Source: Desulfomicrobium escambiense DSM 10707
GTDB lineage: Bacteria; Desulfobacterota; Desulfovibrionia; Desulfovibrionales; Desulfomicrobiaceae
Reading direction: 5' to 3'
Assembly: GCF_000428825.1 (NCBI RefSeq)
Contig: NZ_AUAR01000003.1
Location: 1-64,000 of the forward strand
Length of the DNA stretch: 64,000 nt
Shown: positions 56,494 to 64,000 of the stretch, in pieces
Layout of the letters: each line of letters starts with the position of its first letter
Numbering within the stretch: the first letter of the stretch is position 1
The notes under the pieces: model-generated
What the model was told of the DNA's origin: nothing
Seen by the model: the letters and a program-made list of their open reading frames with translations, nothing else
The model's database searches: none
Position numbers and translations under genes: made by a program

Positions 56494-56874
56494 ATGGCTG
56501 AAAGACTTGAAGTTTACAAATGCGAGCTGTGCGGGAATATCATTGAAGTCATGCATGGCGGCGGCGGGACCCTGGTTTGCTGCGGCGAGGACATGAAGCT
56601 CATGGTCGAAGGCACCGTTGATGCGGCCCGCGAGAAGCACGTCCCGGTCATCGAGAAGACCGCCACCGGCTATAAGGTCAAGGTCGGCGCGGTGGCCCAC
56701 CCCATGATCGACACCCACTGGATCGAGTGGATCGAACTCATCGCCGACGGCAAGGTCTACCGCGAGTACCTGAAGCCCGGACAGGCCCCCGAGGCCGAGT
56801 TCTGCGTGCAGGCCTCCAAGGTCACGGCCAGGGAATATTGCAATCTTCACGGACACTGGAAAACCGAAAACTAG
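56494..56874 (+). CDS. dfx: Desulfoferrodoxin (superoxide reductase, two-iron type)
   Basis: Reduces superoxide to hydrogen peroxide without making oxygen. 126 aa: N-terminal desulforedoxin-like Fe(SCys)4 center I with C10, C13, C29, C30, then the catalytic center II with H49, H69, H75, H119 and C116, and the conserved Glu47-Lys48. The frame opens at 56419, but ATG at 56494 has ACGGAGG before it and matches the known N terminus. Followed after 8 bases by rubredoxin, its electron donor. Confidence 0.98.
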   Translation: MAERLEVYKCELCGNIIEVMHGGGGTLVCCGEDMKLMVEGTVDAAREKHVPVIEKTATGYKVKVGAVAHPMIDTHWIEWIELIADGKVYREYLKPGQAPEAEFCVQASKVTAREYCNLHGHWKTEN

Positions 56875-56882
56875 GAGAAACC

Positions 56883-57044
56883 ATGGACAAATACGTTTGC
56901 ACCCTCTGCGGCTACGTCTACGACCCCGCCATCGGCGACCCTGACAGCGGCGTAGCGCCCGGAACCAAGTTCGAGGACATCCCCGACGACTGGACCTGCC
57001 CGGTCTGCGGGGCTGGCAAGTCCGATTTCGTCAAGGAAAGCTGA
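56883..57044 (+). CDS. rub: Rubredoxin
   Basis: Small Fe(SCys)4 electron carrier, 53 aa, the standard length. Cysteines C6 and C9 (CTLCG) and C39 and C42 (CPVCG) bind the iron; [19 protein letters not shown] is family-typical. TAGGAGAAACC precedes the ATG. It probably passes electrons both to desulfoferrodoxin upstream and to the flavodiiron protein downstream. Confidence 0.98.
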   Translation: MDKYVCTLCGYVYDPAIGDPDSGVAPGTKFEDIPDDWTCPVCGAGKSDFVKES

Positions 57045-57058
57045 TCGACGCTTCCTCT

Positions 57059-57080
57059 CAGCCCAGGCCTTCCTGGGCTG
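57059..57080 (+). terminator. Hairpin between rub and roo
   Basis: CAGCCCAGG-CCTT-CCTGGGCTG is a perfect 9-bp stem 15 bases after the rub stop, without a clear U tract. It may be a partial terminator or RNA stabiliser setting different levels of dfx-rub and roo. Confidence 0.5.
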
Positions 57081-57147
57081 AACTTGTTTGCAGCGCAACC
57101 ATTCCCCCGCCCGCGGCGGGTTAACATATCCATAAGGAACACCAACC

Positions 57148-58359
57148 ATGCCTGTCACCGAGATCAAGAAAGACATCTACTGGGTCGGCGTCGTCGACTG
57201 GAACATCCACGACTTCCACGGCTATTCCCGGTCGCCGCAGGGCACGACCTACAACGCCTACCTGGTCGTGGACGAGAAGATCACCCTGTTCGACTCCGTT
57301 CCGGCCAAGTTCCAGATGGACCTGTACCATCAGATCCGCTCCATCATCCCCTTGGAGAAGATCGACTACATCGTCTGCAACCACATCGAGCCCGACCACT
57401 CCGGGGCCATGCCCTTCCTCATGGAGAAGATCCAGCCCGAGAAGGTCTTCTGCTCCAAGCTGGGCCACCGCATGCTGCTCGACCATTTTCACCAGCCCGA
57501 CTGGCCGTACCATCCGGTCCAGACCGGCGACTCCATCAGCCTGGGCAAGCGCACGGTGCAGTTCATGGAAGCGCGGATGCTGCACTGGCCCGACTCCATG
57601 TTCTCCTACATCCCCGAGGACAAGCTCCTGATCTCCAACGACGCATTCGGCCAGAACATCGCCTCCAGCGAGCGCTTTGACGACGAGGTCGACCTGGCCA
57701 TGCTCATGAAGGAGAGCTCCCACTATTACCACAACATCATCCTGCCGTACTCCCAGCGGGTCACGGCAGTGCTCGACGACGTGGCCAAGATGGGCCTCGA
57801 GATCGACATGATCGCCCCGGACCACGGCATCATCTGGCGCTCCAACGTGCCGCTCATCCTGCAGGCCTACCGCGAGTACGCCGAGCAGCGGCCCAACACG
57901 AAGGCCGTCATCGTCTACGACACCATGTGGCACTCCACGGAGAAGATGGCCAAGGCCATCGCCGAAGGGATCATGGAGGAGGGCGTGTCCGTCAAGATCA
58001 TGGCCCTCAAGCAGTACCACCACAGCGACGTCATGGGTGAACTGGCCGACGCCACGGGCATCGTCTGCGGCTCGCCGACCCACAACAACGGCATCATGCC
58101 GCTGATGGCGGACTTTCTGACCTACATGAAGGGCCTGCGCCCCGTGGGCCGCGTTGGAGCCGCCTTCGCCTCCTTCGGCTGGAGCGGCGAGTCCCTCAAC
58201 ATCCTGACGGATTGGCTCAAGTCGGCCAAGGTCGAGGTCGTAGAGCCGGGCGTGAAGGGCAAGAACGTGCCCGATCACGCCAAGCTGGCCGAGTGCAAGG
58301 AACTCGGGCGTCAGGTGGCCAGGGCCATCAAGGCCAAGGTCGCCGAGGCCGAAGCCTAG
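57148..58359 (+). CDS. roo: Rubredoxin:oxygen oxidoreductase (flavodiiron protein)
   Basis: Reduces oxygen to water, or nitric oxide, with electrons from rubredoxin. 403 aa: an N-terminal beta-lactamase-like diiron domain with ligands H79, E81, D83, H84, H146, D165 and H226, then a C-terminal flavodoxin domain from about residue 255 (VIVYDTMWHSTEKMA) binding FMN. The ligand positions fit the Desulfovibrio enzymes. It is followed 2 bases later by the HEAT-like gene. Confidence 0.98.
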   Translation: MPVTEIKKDIYWVGVVDWNIHDFHGYSRSPQGTTYNAYLVVDEKITLFDSVPAKFQMDLYHQIRSIIPLEKIDYIVCNHIEPDHSGAMPFLMEKIQPEKVFCSKLGHRMLLDHFHQPDWPYHPVQTGDSISLGKRTVQFMEARMLHWPDSMFSYIPEDKLLISNDAFGQNIASSERFDDEVDLAMLMKESSHYYHNIILPYSQRVTAVLDDVAKMGLEIDMIAPDHGIIWRSNVPLILQAYREYAEQRPNTKAVIVYDTMWHSTEKMAKAIAEGIMEEGVSVKIMALKQYHHSDVMGELADATGIVCGSPTHNNGIMPLMADFLTYMKGLRPVGRVGAAFASFGWSGESLNILTDWLKSAKVEVVEPGVKGKNVPDHAKLAECKELGRQVARAIKAKVAEAEA

Positions 58360-58361
58360 GA

Positions 58362-59075
58362 ATGGATATGGCACGGGGCAGGGAACTCAAACGGCGCATC
58401 CATGACCTCCTGGCCGGCGACGGCTGGGAGGACGGGCTGTCCGGACTGGCCGAACTGGGCCAGCAGGCCGTGGCACCGCTGTTCTCGGCCCTGTGCAGCT
58501 CCTCGCCCCTGCTGCGCTGGCGGGCCGTGACCGCCTTCGGGACGGTCGTCGCCGCGCTGGCCGCACGCACGCCGGAAAAGGCGCGCGTGGTCATGCGGCG
58601 CTTCATCTGGAGCCTCAACGACGAGTCCGGCGGCATCGGCTGGGGCGCGCCTGAAGCCATGGCCGAGATCACGACCCAGAGCCCCCTCGTGGCCGCCGAG
58701 TACCACAACCACGTCCTGGCCTACATCCACGAAGACCACTGCCGGCCCGACTGCTACCTGGAACACGCCCCACTGCGCCGCGGGGCGGTGTGGGGCGTGG
58801 GCCGGCTGGCCCAAGTCCGGCCGGACCTGGCCGGTTCGGCCGAACCGGATCTGCTCTGCGCCCTGGGCGACTGCGACGCGGGCATCCGCGGCCTGGCGGC
58901 GTGGGCCTGCGGCCTCCTGGGCCTCACCTCGGCCCTGCCGCGACTGGAGGCCATGACCGCAGACGCCTCCGCTCTCGAAATCTATCGCGACCGGGCCCTG
59001 GCGGAGACCTCCGTCGGGGCGCTGGCCACCGAAGCCATCACGCGGATCACGGGTTCATCACCCGCACACAACTAA
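58362..59075 (+). CDS. HEAT-repeat-like protein of unknown function, between roo and cydA
   Basis: A 237-aa (or 235-aa from ATG 58368, which suits the AGGA at 58358-58361 better) alpha-helical protein. Helix pairs such as LSGLAELGQQAVAPLFSALC, RWRAVTAFGTVVAAL, RRGAVWGVGRLAQV and IRGLAAWACGLLG repeat about every 30-40 residues, as in HEAT/PBS-lyase repeats. A CRPDC motif lies near residue 127. It is 2 bases after roo and 12 bases before cydA, so it is embedded in the oxygen-reduction operon; a chaperone or scaffold role would be speculation. Confidence 0.85.
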   Translation: MDMARGRELKRRIHDLLAGDGWEDGLSGLAELGQQAVAPLFSALCSSSPLLRWRAVTAFGTVVAALAARTPEKARVVMRRFIWSLNDESGGIGWGAPEAMAEITTQSPLVAAEYHNHVLAYIHEDHCRPDCYLEHAPLRRGAVWGVGRLAQVRPDLAGSAEPDLLCALGDCDAGIRGLAAWACGLLGLTSALPRLEAMTADASALEIYRDRALAETSVGALATEAITRITGSSPAHN

Positions 59076-59087
59076 AGGAGACTCACT

Positions 59088-60395
59088 ATGGATGTGCTCA
59101 TGTTATCCAGGCTTCAATTCGCCATGGCCACCATGTTCCACTTCATCTTCGTGCCCCTGACCCTCGGTCTCTCCATTCTGGTGGCCATCATGGAGACCAA
59201 GTACGTCCGCACCGGCGACGAGATGTACAAGCGCATGACCAAGTTCTGGGGCAAGCTCTTCGTCATCAACTTCGTCTTGGGCGTGGTCACGGGCATCACC
59301 CTGGAGTTCCAGTTCGGCACCAACTGGTCGCGCTACTCCGAATACGTGGGCGACATCTTCGGGTCGCTTTTGGCCATCGAGGCCACAGTGGCATTCTTCC
59401 TCGAATCCACGTTCCTGGGGGCCTGGATCTTCGGCTGGAACGTGCTCTCGCCCAAGATGCACGCCCTGTGCATCTGGCTGGTGGCCGGCGCGTCCAACCT
59501 CTCTGCCCTGTGGATCCTCATCGCCAACGGCTTCATGCAGAACCCCCTGGGTTACGTCATCCGCAACGGCCGGGCCGAACTGGCCGACTTCTTCGCAGTG
59601 GTCGGCAACCCCTTTGCCTGGCAGCAGTACGTGCACGTCCTGAGCGGCGCCTTCGCCCTGGCCGGCTTCTTCGTCATGGGCGTCTCGTCCTGGCATCTGC
59701 TCAAAAAACAGAACGTCGACTTCTTCACCCGCTCCTTCAAGCTGGGCATGGTCTTCGGCCTGGTCTTCTCCGTTCTCGTCGCGGTCCAGGGCCATCACCA
59801 CGCCCAGGAAGTGACCAAGATCCAGCCCGCCAAGCTGGCGGCCATGGAATCCCTGTGGGAAACCCATGAGGACGGAGCGCCCATGTACCTGCTGGTCGTG
59901 CCCGACGAAAAGAACGAGAAGAACGCCGTCGAACTTTTCGGCATCCCCGGCGGCCTGTCCTTCCTGGCCCACAACGACTTCAAGGCCCCGGTCCAGGGAC
60001 TCAAGGACTGGCCGGCCGACGAACGCCCGCCCGTCATGCTGACCTTCCTGTCCTTCCGGGCCATGGTGGGCCTGGGCACCCTCATGCCGCTCCTGTGCAT
60101 TTGGGCCTTCCTGCGCCGCAACAAGCTGACCGAGACGCCCAAGCTCCTCAAGGCCATGCTCTTCGCCATCCCCGTGCCCTACCTGGCCATCGAGGCGGGC
60201 TGGGTCGTGGCCGAGGTGGGCCGGCAGCCGTGGATCGTCAACGGCCTCATGAAGACGGCCGACGCAGTCTCGCCCATCGTCACATCCCAGGTTGCCTTCT
60301 CCCTGGTGGCTCTGACCCTGCTCTACGCCCTGCTGGGGGCCGTGGACATCTACCTCTTGTTCAAATTCGCCAAGAAAGGCCCGGCCGAGGCGTAA
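59088..60395 (+). CDS. cydA: Cytochrome bd quinol oxidase subunit I
   Basis: Heme-bearing subunit of a high-affinity oxygen reductase in the inner membrane. 435 aa with heme b595 ligand His18 in MFHFIFVPLTLG, the GRQPW signature (VVAEVGRQPWIV) near the quinol side, and WKLFVIN-type helices. It is shorter than the E. coli subunit (522 aa), consistent with the short Q-loop class. AAGGAG precedes the ATG. In an anaerobe it protects by scavenging oxygen. Confidence 0.96.
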   Translation: MDVLMLSRLQFAMATMFHFIFVPLTLGLSILVAIMETKYVRTGDEMYKRMTKFWGKLFVINFVLGVVTGITLEFQFGTNWSRYSEYVGDIFGSLLAIEATVAFFLESTFLGAWIFGWNVLSPKMHALCIWLVAGASNLSALWILIANGFMQNPLGYVIRNGRAELADFFAVVGNPFAWQQYVHVLSGAFALAGFFVMGVSSWHLLKKQNVDFFTRSFKLGMVFGLVFSVLVAVQGHHHAQEVTKIQPAKLAAMESLWETHEDGAPMYLLVVPDEKNEKNAVELFGIPGGLSFLAHNDFKAPVQGLKDWPADERPPVMLTFLSFRAMVGLGTLMPLLCIWAFLRRNKLTETPKLLKAMLFAIPVPYLAIEAGWVVAEVGRQPWIVNGLMKTADAVSPIVTSQVAFSLVALTLLYALLGAVDIYLLFKFAKKGPAEA

Positions 60396-60423
60396 CCGTT
60401 CGGATCACAAGGAGGATTGACTC

Positions 60424-61449
60424 ATGCTCGAAACCATCTGGTTCCTACTCTGGGGTGTGCTCTGGGCCATCTACTTCATTCTTGACGGCTACGACTTGGG
60501 CATCGGGACCCTGCTTCCGTTCCTCGGCAAGTCCGACACGGACCGCCGCATCATGCTCAACTCCATGGGCCCCTTCTGGGACGGCAACGAGGTCTGGCTG
60601 ATCACCGCCGGCGGCGTGACCTTCGCCGCCTTCCCCAAGGCCTACGCGGTCATGTTCAGCGGGCTCTACACCCCGCTCATGCTCCTGCTCTTCGCCCTCA
60701 TCATCCGCGGCGTGTCCCTCGAATTCCGCCACCAGGTCGACAGCCCGGCCTGGCGCAGGGTCTGGGACTGGGGCGCGACCATCGGCAGCTTCCTGCCCGC
60801 CCTGCTTCTGGGCGTGGCCTTCGCCAACATCTTCATGGGCCTGCCCCTGGACGAGAAGGGCGTGTTCCAGGGTAACCTGCTGACCCTCCTGAACCCCTAC
60901 GGCCTGGCCGGCGGCGTTCTCTTCGTGCTGCTCTTCGCCATGCACGGGGCCCTGTGGCTGACCATCAAGAGCGAAGGGGATCTGCAGCGCCGCGCGGCAA
61001 ACCTGGCCCGCAAGCTGTGGCCCGTGCTCGTGGTCCTCATCGGGGCCTTCGTGGTCCTGACGGTGATCTACACCAACCTGCTGGCCAACTACCTGACCAA
61101 CCCGCTGCTCCTGGTGCTGCTGGTCGCTCCCGTCCTGGCCCTGCTGCTGCTGCGCCAGCAGATCGGCAAGGAGGACTGGTGGTTCGCCTGGGGCCTGTCC
61201 GCGGCCATGATCACCGGCCTGACCCTCTTCGGCGTGGTCGGACTGTACCCGGCCCTGCTGCCTTCGAGCATCAACCCGGACTACTCCATCACCATCGCCA
61301 ACGCCGCCTCCAGCACCCTGACCCTGTCCATCATGCTGGGCGTGGCACTGGTCTTCGTGCCCATCGTGGCCGCCTACCAGTTCTGGCTGTACCGCACCTT
61401 CTCCCACAAGGTGACCGAGAAGGAACTGGGGCACGACGGCGCGTACTAA
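60424..61449 (+). CDS. cydB: Cytochrome bd quinol oxidase subunit II
   Basis: Membrane partner of CydA, 341 aa, with about eight helices. WFLLWGVLWAIYFILDGYDLG at the N terminus, GPFWDGNEVWLI and FRHQVDSPAWRRVWDWG are typical. AAGGAGGATTG precedes the ATG 28 bases after cydA. No cydC, cydD or cydX gene is seen. The operon ends at a strong terminator. Confidence 0.96.
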   Translation: MLETIWFLLWGVLWAIYFILDGYDLGIGTLLPFLGKSDTDRRIMLNSMGPFWDGNEVWLITAGGVTFAAFPKAYAVMFSGLYTPLMLLLFALIIRGVSLEFRHQVDSPAWRRVWDWGATIGSFLPALLLGVAFANIFMGLPLDEKGVFQGNLLTLLNPYGLAGGVLFVLLFAMHGALWLTIKSEGDLQRRAANLARKLWPVLVVLIGAFVVLTVIYTNLLANYLTNPLLLVLLVAPVLALLLLRQQIGKEDWWFAWGLSAAMITGLTLFGVVGLYPALLPSSINPDYSITIANAASSTLTLSIMLGVALVFVPIVAAYQFWLYRTFSHKVTEKELGHDGAY

Positions 61450-61475
61450 GGCCGCAACCTGTCCAGACCAACAAG

Positions 61476-61508
61476 AAAAGGGTGGCCTCGCAAGAGGTCA
61501 CCCTTTTT
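61476..61508. terminator. Bidirectional terminator after cydB
   Basis: AAAAGGGTGGCCTC (61476-61489), loop GCAA, then GAGGTCACCCTTTT (61494-61507) with one G-U pair, followed by T. The A-rich left side gives a U tract on the - strand, so it also serves the convergent TraB-like gene. Confidence 0.9.
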
Positions 61509-61564
61509 CGTTGCCGCCGAATCGGACGGACGGGACGAACGGAGCCGGCGGCCGGAACCCGGCG

Positions 61565-62749
61565 TCAGAACACCCTGGCCGCGATGAGGCTGCCGGAAAT
61601 GAAGACTCCGATGGTCGCGCCCAGGTTGGCGAAGATGACCACCAGCAGGATGCGGCTGACCGGGTTGGCCCAGAAACCCCTGACAGTCATGACGCTCGAG
61701 GGCAGCTCTTCGAGGTCCGAGACCGTGGGCTTCTTGACCCAGGCCTGGACCAAACCGGCCACCCAACCCGCAGCGATGAGGGGGTGCAGAGTGGTCACGG
61801 GCGCGGCCAGGAAGCTCGAAAGGATGGTCAGCGGATGGCCCAGGGCCGCCAGGGACCCGAGGGCCGCGCCGACGCCGGTCACCAGCACCCAGATGGAGAG
61901 GGCGTCCACGGAGGTGTCAGCGCCGCCGCGGAAAAACCCGATGACCAGCAATGCGACGAAAAAACCGGGCAGCCCCCATTTCCAGAAGACGCCCCACCTC
62001 GACGGCGGCGGCAGTTCCTCCAGCGGGGCCAGGTCGACGTCGTGTCCGAAGTGGAGCTGCATGCCCGGCACGTGCCCGGCGCCGACCACGGCCACGACGT
62101 TCTCGCCCGGGGCCTTGCGGATCTTCTGGGCCAGATAGATGTCGCGCTCGTCGATGAGACGCTCCTTGATCTGGGGGAAGTTCTCGGCGAAGGCGCCCAT
62201 GATGGCGGCCAGCTGGTCCTTCTTCTTCATGTCCTCGATGAGGGTCTTGTCCACGTCGTCATCGACGAAGATGCTGGTCAGCATCTGGGTCAGGAGCTGG
62301 CACTTTTTCCAGAAGCCCAGGAACCCCCAGACCCGCTTCAAGGTGACCTGCACGTCGCGGTCGGCCAGGACCAGGATCGCCCCGGTCTCCTCGGCCAGAC
62401 GCACGCCCTCCATCATCTCGGCGCCGGGCTGCACGCCCAGCTTGTCGCCGATCTTGCGGTAGAAGGCCTGCAGCACGAGCTGGATCATCAGGAAGACGGC
62501 CTTGCCTTCCTTGATGACCTTGTAGATATCCATGCGCTTCCAGTCGTCGCGGCGGGTCATGGCCTGATGGCGGGCCGGGCAGAGTTCGACGCAGATGGAA
62601 TCGGGCCGGACGATCTCCACCGTCCGCCGCACATCCTCGACGCTTTCCTGGGAAACGTGGGCCGTGCCGACGAGGAAGAAGCGCTTTCCCCCCTCCTCGA
62701 CCACGGTCACGCTTTCGGGCAGATTTTCAAATTCCACGGAATACCTCAT
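61565..62749 (-). CDS. TraB/PrgY-family membrane protein
   Basis: A 394-aa protein: an N-terminal cytoplasmic or external domain with FLVGTAHVSQESVEDV (the GTAHVS hallmark), CVELCPARH and VVAVVGAGHVPGM, then four hydrophobic segments (about residues 255-390). The family includes PrgY, which blocks pheromone signalling, and Tiki-like metalloproteases; the GxxH and GxGH motifs are consistent with that fold. Here the role is unknown. The frame opens at a TTG at 62767; ATG at 62749 is preferred. Confidence 0.87.
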   Translation of the reverse strand: MRYSVEFENLPESVTVVEEGGKRFFLVGTAHVSQESVEDVRRTVEIVRPDSICVELCPARHQAMTRRDDWKRMDIYKVIKEGKAVFLMIQLVLQAFYRKIGDKLGVQPGAEMMEGVRLAEETGAILVLADRDVQVTLKRVWGFLGFWKKCQLLTQMLTSIFVDDDVDKTLIEDMKKKDQLAAIMGAFAENFPQIKERLIDERDIYLAQKIRKAPGENVVAVVGAGHVPGMQLHFGHDVDLAPLEELPPPSRWGVFWKWGLPGFFVALLVIGFFRGGADTSVDALSIWVLVTGVGAALGSLAALGHPLTILSSFLAAPVTTLHPLIAAGWVAGLVQAWVKKPTVSDLEELPSSVMTVRGFWANPVSRILLVVIFANLGATIGVFISGSLIAARVF

Positions 62750-62928
62750 GGGCCAAGCCCCGGACAACGTCCCGGCCAGAGCCCTGTTGCGTGATCAGGA
62801 TGGGTTCCGTTATCCGGCAGTCCGGGGGAATGCAAGCCCGCCGGGGGCCCGTTGCAGGTCCGCAACATTTTTCCTTGTCAAATCGCGCACCCTGAAGCAT
62901 GCGGTCACATGCAGCACCCGGAGAAGAC

Positions 62929-64000
62929 ATGACCACGAGCGATTTCGACCGGCGCATGGAGCGCGCCCCCTACTCGACCATCTGGAACCTGGCCTGGCCC
63001 CAGGTGGTCATGATGTTCTTCCACTTCCTCATCGGCTTCGTGGACGTCTGGGTGGCCGGCCGCATCGGCCGCGAGACCCAGGCCTGCATGGGCGTCATGA
63101 GCCAGGCCATGTTCTTCTTCATGGTCGTGGCCATCGCCCTGGCCAACGGCAGCGTGGCCGCCATCAGCCAGAGCTCCGGAGCCGGGCTGCCGCGGCGCAT
63201 CCAGCGCTTCGTCGGCCTGGGCGTGGGCCTGGGCGTGGTCACGGGCCTGGCCATCCTGATCTTCGGACTGTGGTTCGACGAGCGCTTCCTGAACCTGCTA
63301 CAGATCCCGCCGGAGCTCATGCCCATCGCAGGGTACCTGCTGGAGGTCAGCCTGTACCTCATGCCGGCCTACTACGTCTTCACCATCACCAACGCCTTCT
63401 TCCGGGCCCAGAAGATCGTGACCCTGCCCCTGTATTCCATGATCCTGGTCACGGGCGTGAACACCCTGGGCGACCTGGGGCTGGGCCTGGGACTGTGGGG
63501 GCTGCCCGAACTCGGCTACAAGGGCATCGCCTGGGCCACCTTCGGCTCCGTCGTCTGCGGCACAATCTACAACGTCGTCATGCTGCACCGCTGCGGCCTG
63601 CTCTGCGCACAGTGTTTCGCCCCGTGGCGCTGGACGCGCCTGGCCCTGCCCTACCTGATCAAGGTCGCCTGGCCGGCCGGGCTCATGCAGCTGGTCTGGC
63701 ATTCGGCCTACATGGTCCTCTATGCCATCACCGCGAGCCTGCCCGAGGGCAGCGTCGTGGCCATGGCCGGCATGAGCGCCGGCGTCCGCGTCGAGGCCGT
63801 GCTCTTCCTCCCGGCCATGGCCTTCAACTTCACGGCCTCCATCCTCGTCGGCCACTACCTGGGCCAGGACCGCCGGGCCGAGGCCAAGCGCGTGGGCTAC
63901 CGCATCATGGCCGTCGGCGTGGCGGCCATCAGCGTCTTCACGGCGCTCCTGTGGACGGTCGTCGGGCCGGTCACGGCCTTCATCGCCCCCGACCCCGAGG
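62929..64000 (+). CDS. MATE-family efflux transporter (C terminus outside window)
   Basis: Start of a sodium- or proton-driven multidrug exporter; 357 codons are inside the window and the frame is still open at the end. APYSTIWNLAWPQVVMMFF opens helix 1, and the first lobe of six helices is followed by a second beginning near RLALPYLIKVAWPAGLMQLV. GGAG at 62920-62923 supports the ATG at 62929. Divergent from the TraB-like gene, with about 180 bases between starts. Substrate unknown. Confidence 0.9.
   Translation, partial: MTTSDFDRRMERAPYSTIWNLAWPQVVMMFFHFLIGFVDVWVAGRIGRETQACMGVMSQAMFFFMVVAIALANGSVAAISQSSGAGLPRRIQRFVGLGVGLGVVTGLAILIFGLWFDERFLNLLQIPPELMPIAGYLLEVSLYLMPAYYVFTITNAFFRAQKIVTLPLYSMILVTGVNTLGDLGLGLGLWGLPELGYKGIAWATFGSVVCGTIYNVVMLHRCGLLCAQCFAPWRWTRLALPYLIKVAWPAGLMQLVWHSAYMVLYAITASLPEGSVVAMAGMSAGVRVEAVLFLPAMAFNFTASILVGHYLGQDRRAEAKRVGYRIMAVGVAAISVFTALLWTVVGPVTAFIAPDPE

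Overview
The window reads as chromosome of a sulfate-reducing deltaproteobacterium of the Desulfovibrionales; a Desulfovibrio or Desulfomicrobium relative is my inference. The pointers are a desulfoferrodoxin - rubredoxin - rubredoxin:oxygen oxidoreductase cluster next to PerR and a short cytochrome bd, a CcmE with a CXXXY heme site, and a GC-rich backbone with long antisense open frames. No rRNA, tRNA or CRISPR array was recognised.

Layout. (1) 1-1283: an IS3-family element, cut by the window start, with a possible -1 frameshift signal; its right end runs into the first codons of a cysC-like APS kinase gene. (2) 1.25-13 kb, + strand, markedly AT-rich: a surface-glycan island with APS kinase, GalE, FkbM methyltransferase, DegT aminotransferase, a sulfotransferase, a giant five-module glycosyltransferase/methyltransferase and two GT2 enzymes. 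APS kinase plus sulfotransferase suggests a sulfated glycan. (3) 13-17.1 kb, - strand, GC-rich: four tightly packed glycosyltransferase genes whose last gene meets the island tail to tail with overlapping stop codons. (4) 17.2-24.2 kb: acyl-CoA synthetase with an XRE-cupin regulator, a Nudix - glgA - CBM48 operon, a Sua5/YrdC protein, an unknown small gene behind a sigma-54 type promoter, and a CinA C-terminal domain protein. (5) 24.4-30.1 kb: a very large membrane-anchored GH94-type protein and a DUF1653 protein.

(6) 30.2-42.7 kb, mostly - strand housekeeping: ftsK; a lipoprotein - aroQ - efp operon; engB and upp on +; hisB - lipoprotein - hisA; guaB, guaA, tatB, tatC. (7) 42.7-47.6 kb: the complete branched-chain amino acid ABC transporter livJHMGF. 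(8) 47.8-52.9 kb: cytochrome c maturation operon ccmE-F-A-B-C-D-TPR without ccmG or ccmH. (9) 53.1-55.9 kb, +: heptose-pathway phosphatase gmhB and two glycosyltransferases (LPS core). (10) 56-61.5 kb, +: oxygen-defence island perR, dfx, rub, roo, a HEAT-like gene of unknown role, cydA, cydB. PerR has an inverted repeat resembling a Per box over its own promoter. (11) 61.5-64 kb: a TraB/PrgY membrane protein and the start of a MATE exporter that runs off the window.

Start codons were moved inward from the longest open frame where a ribosome binding site, an overlap with the previous stop, or a terminator argued for it; each case is stated.
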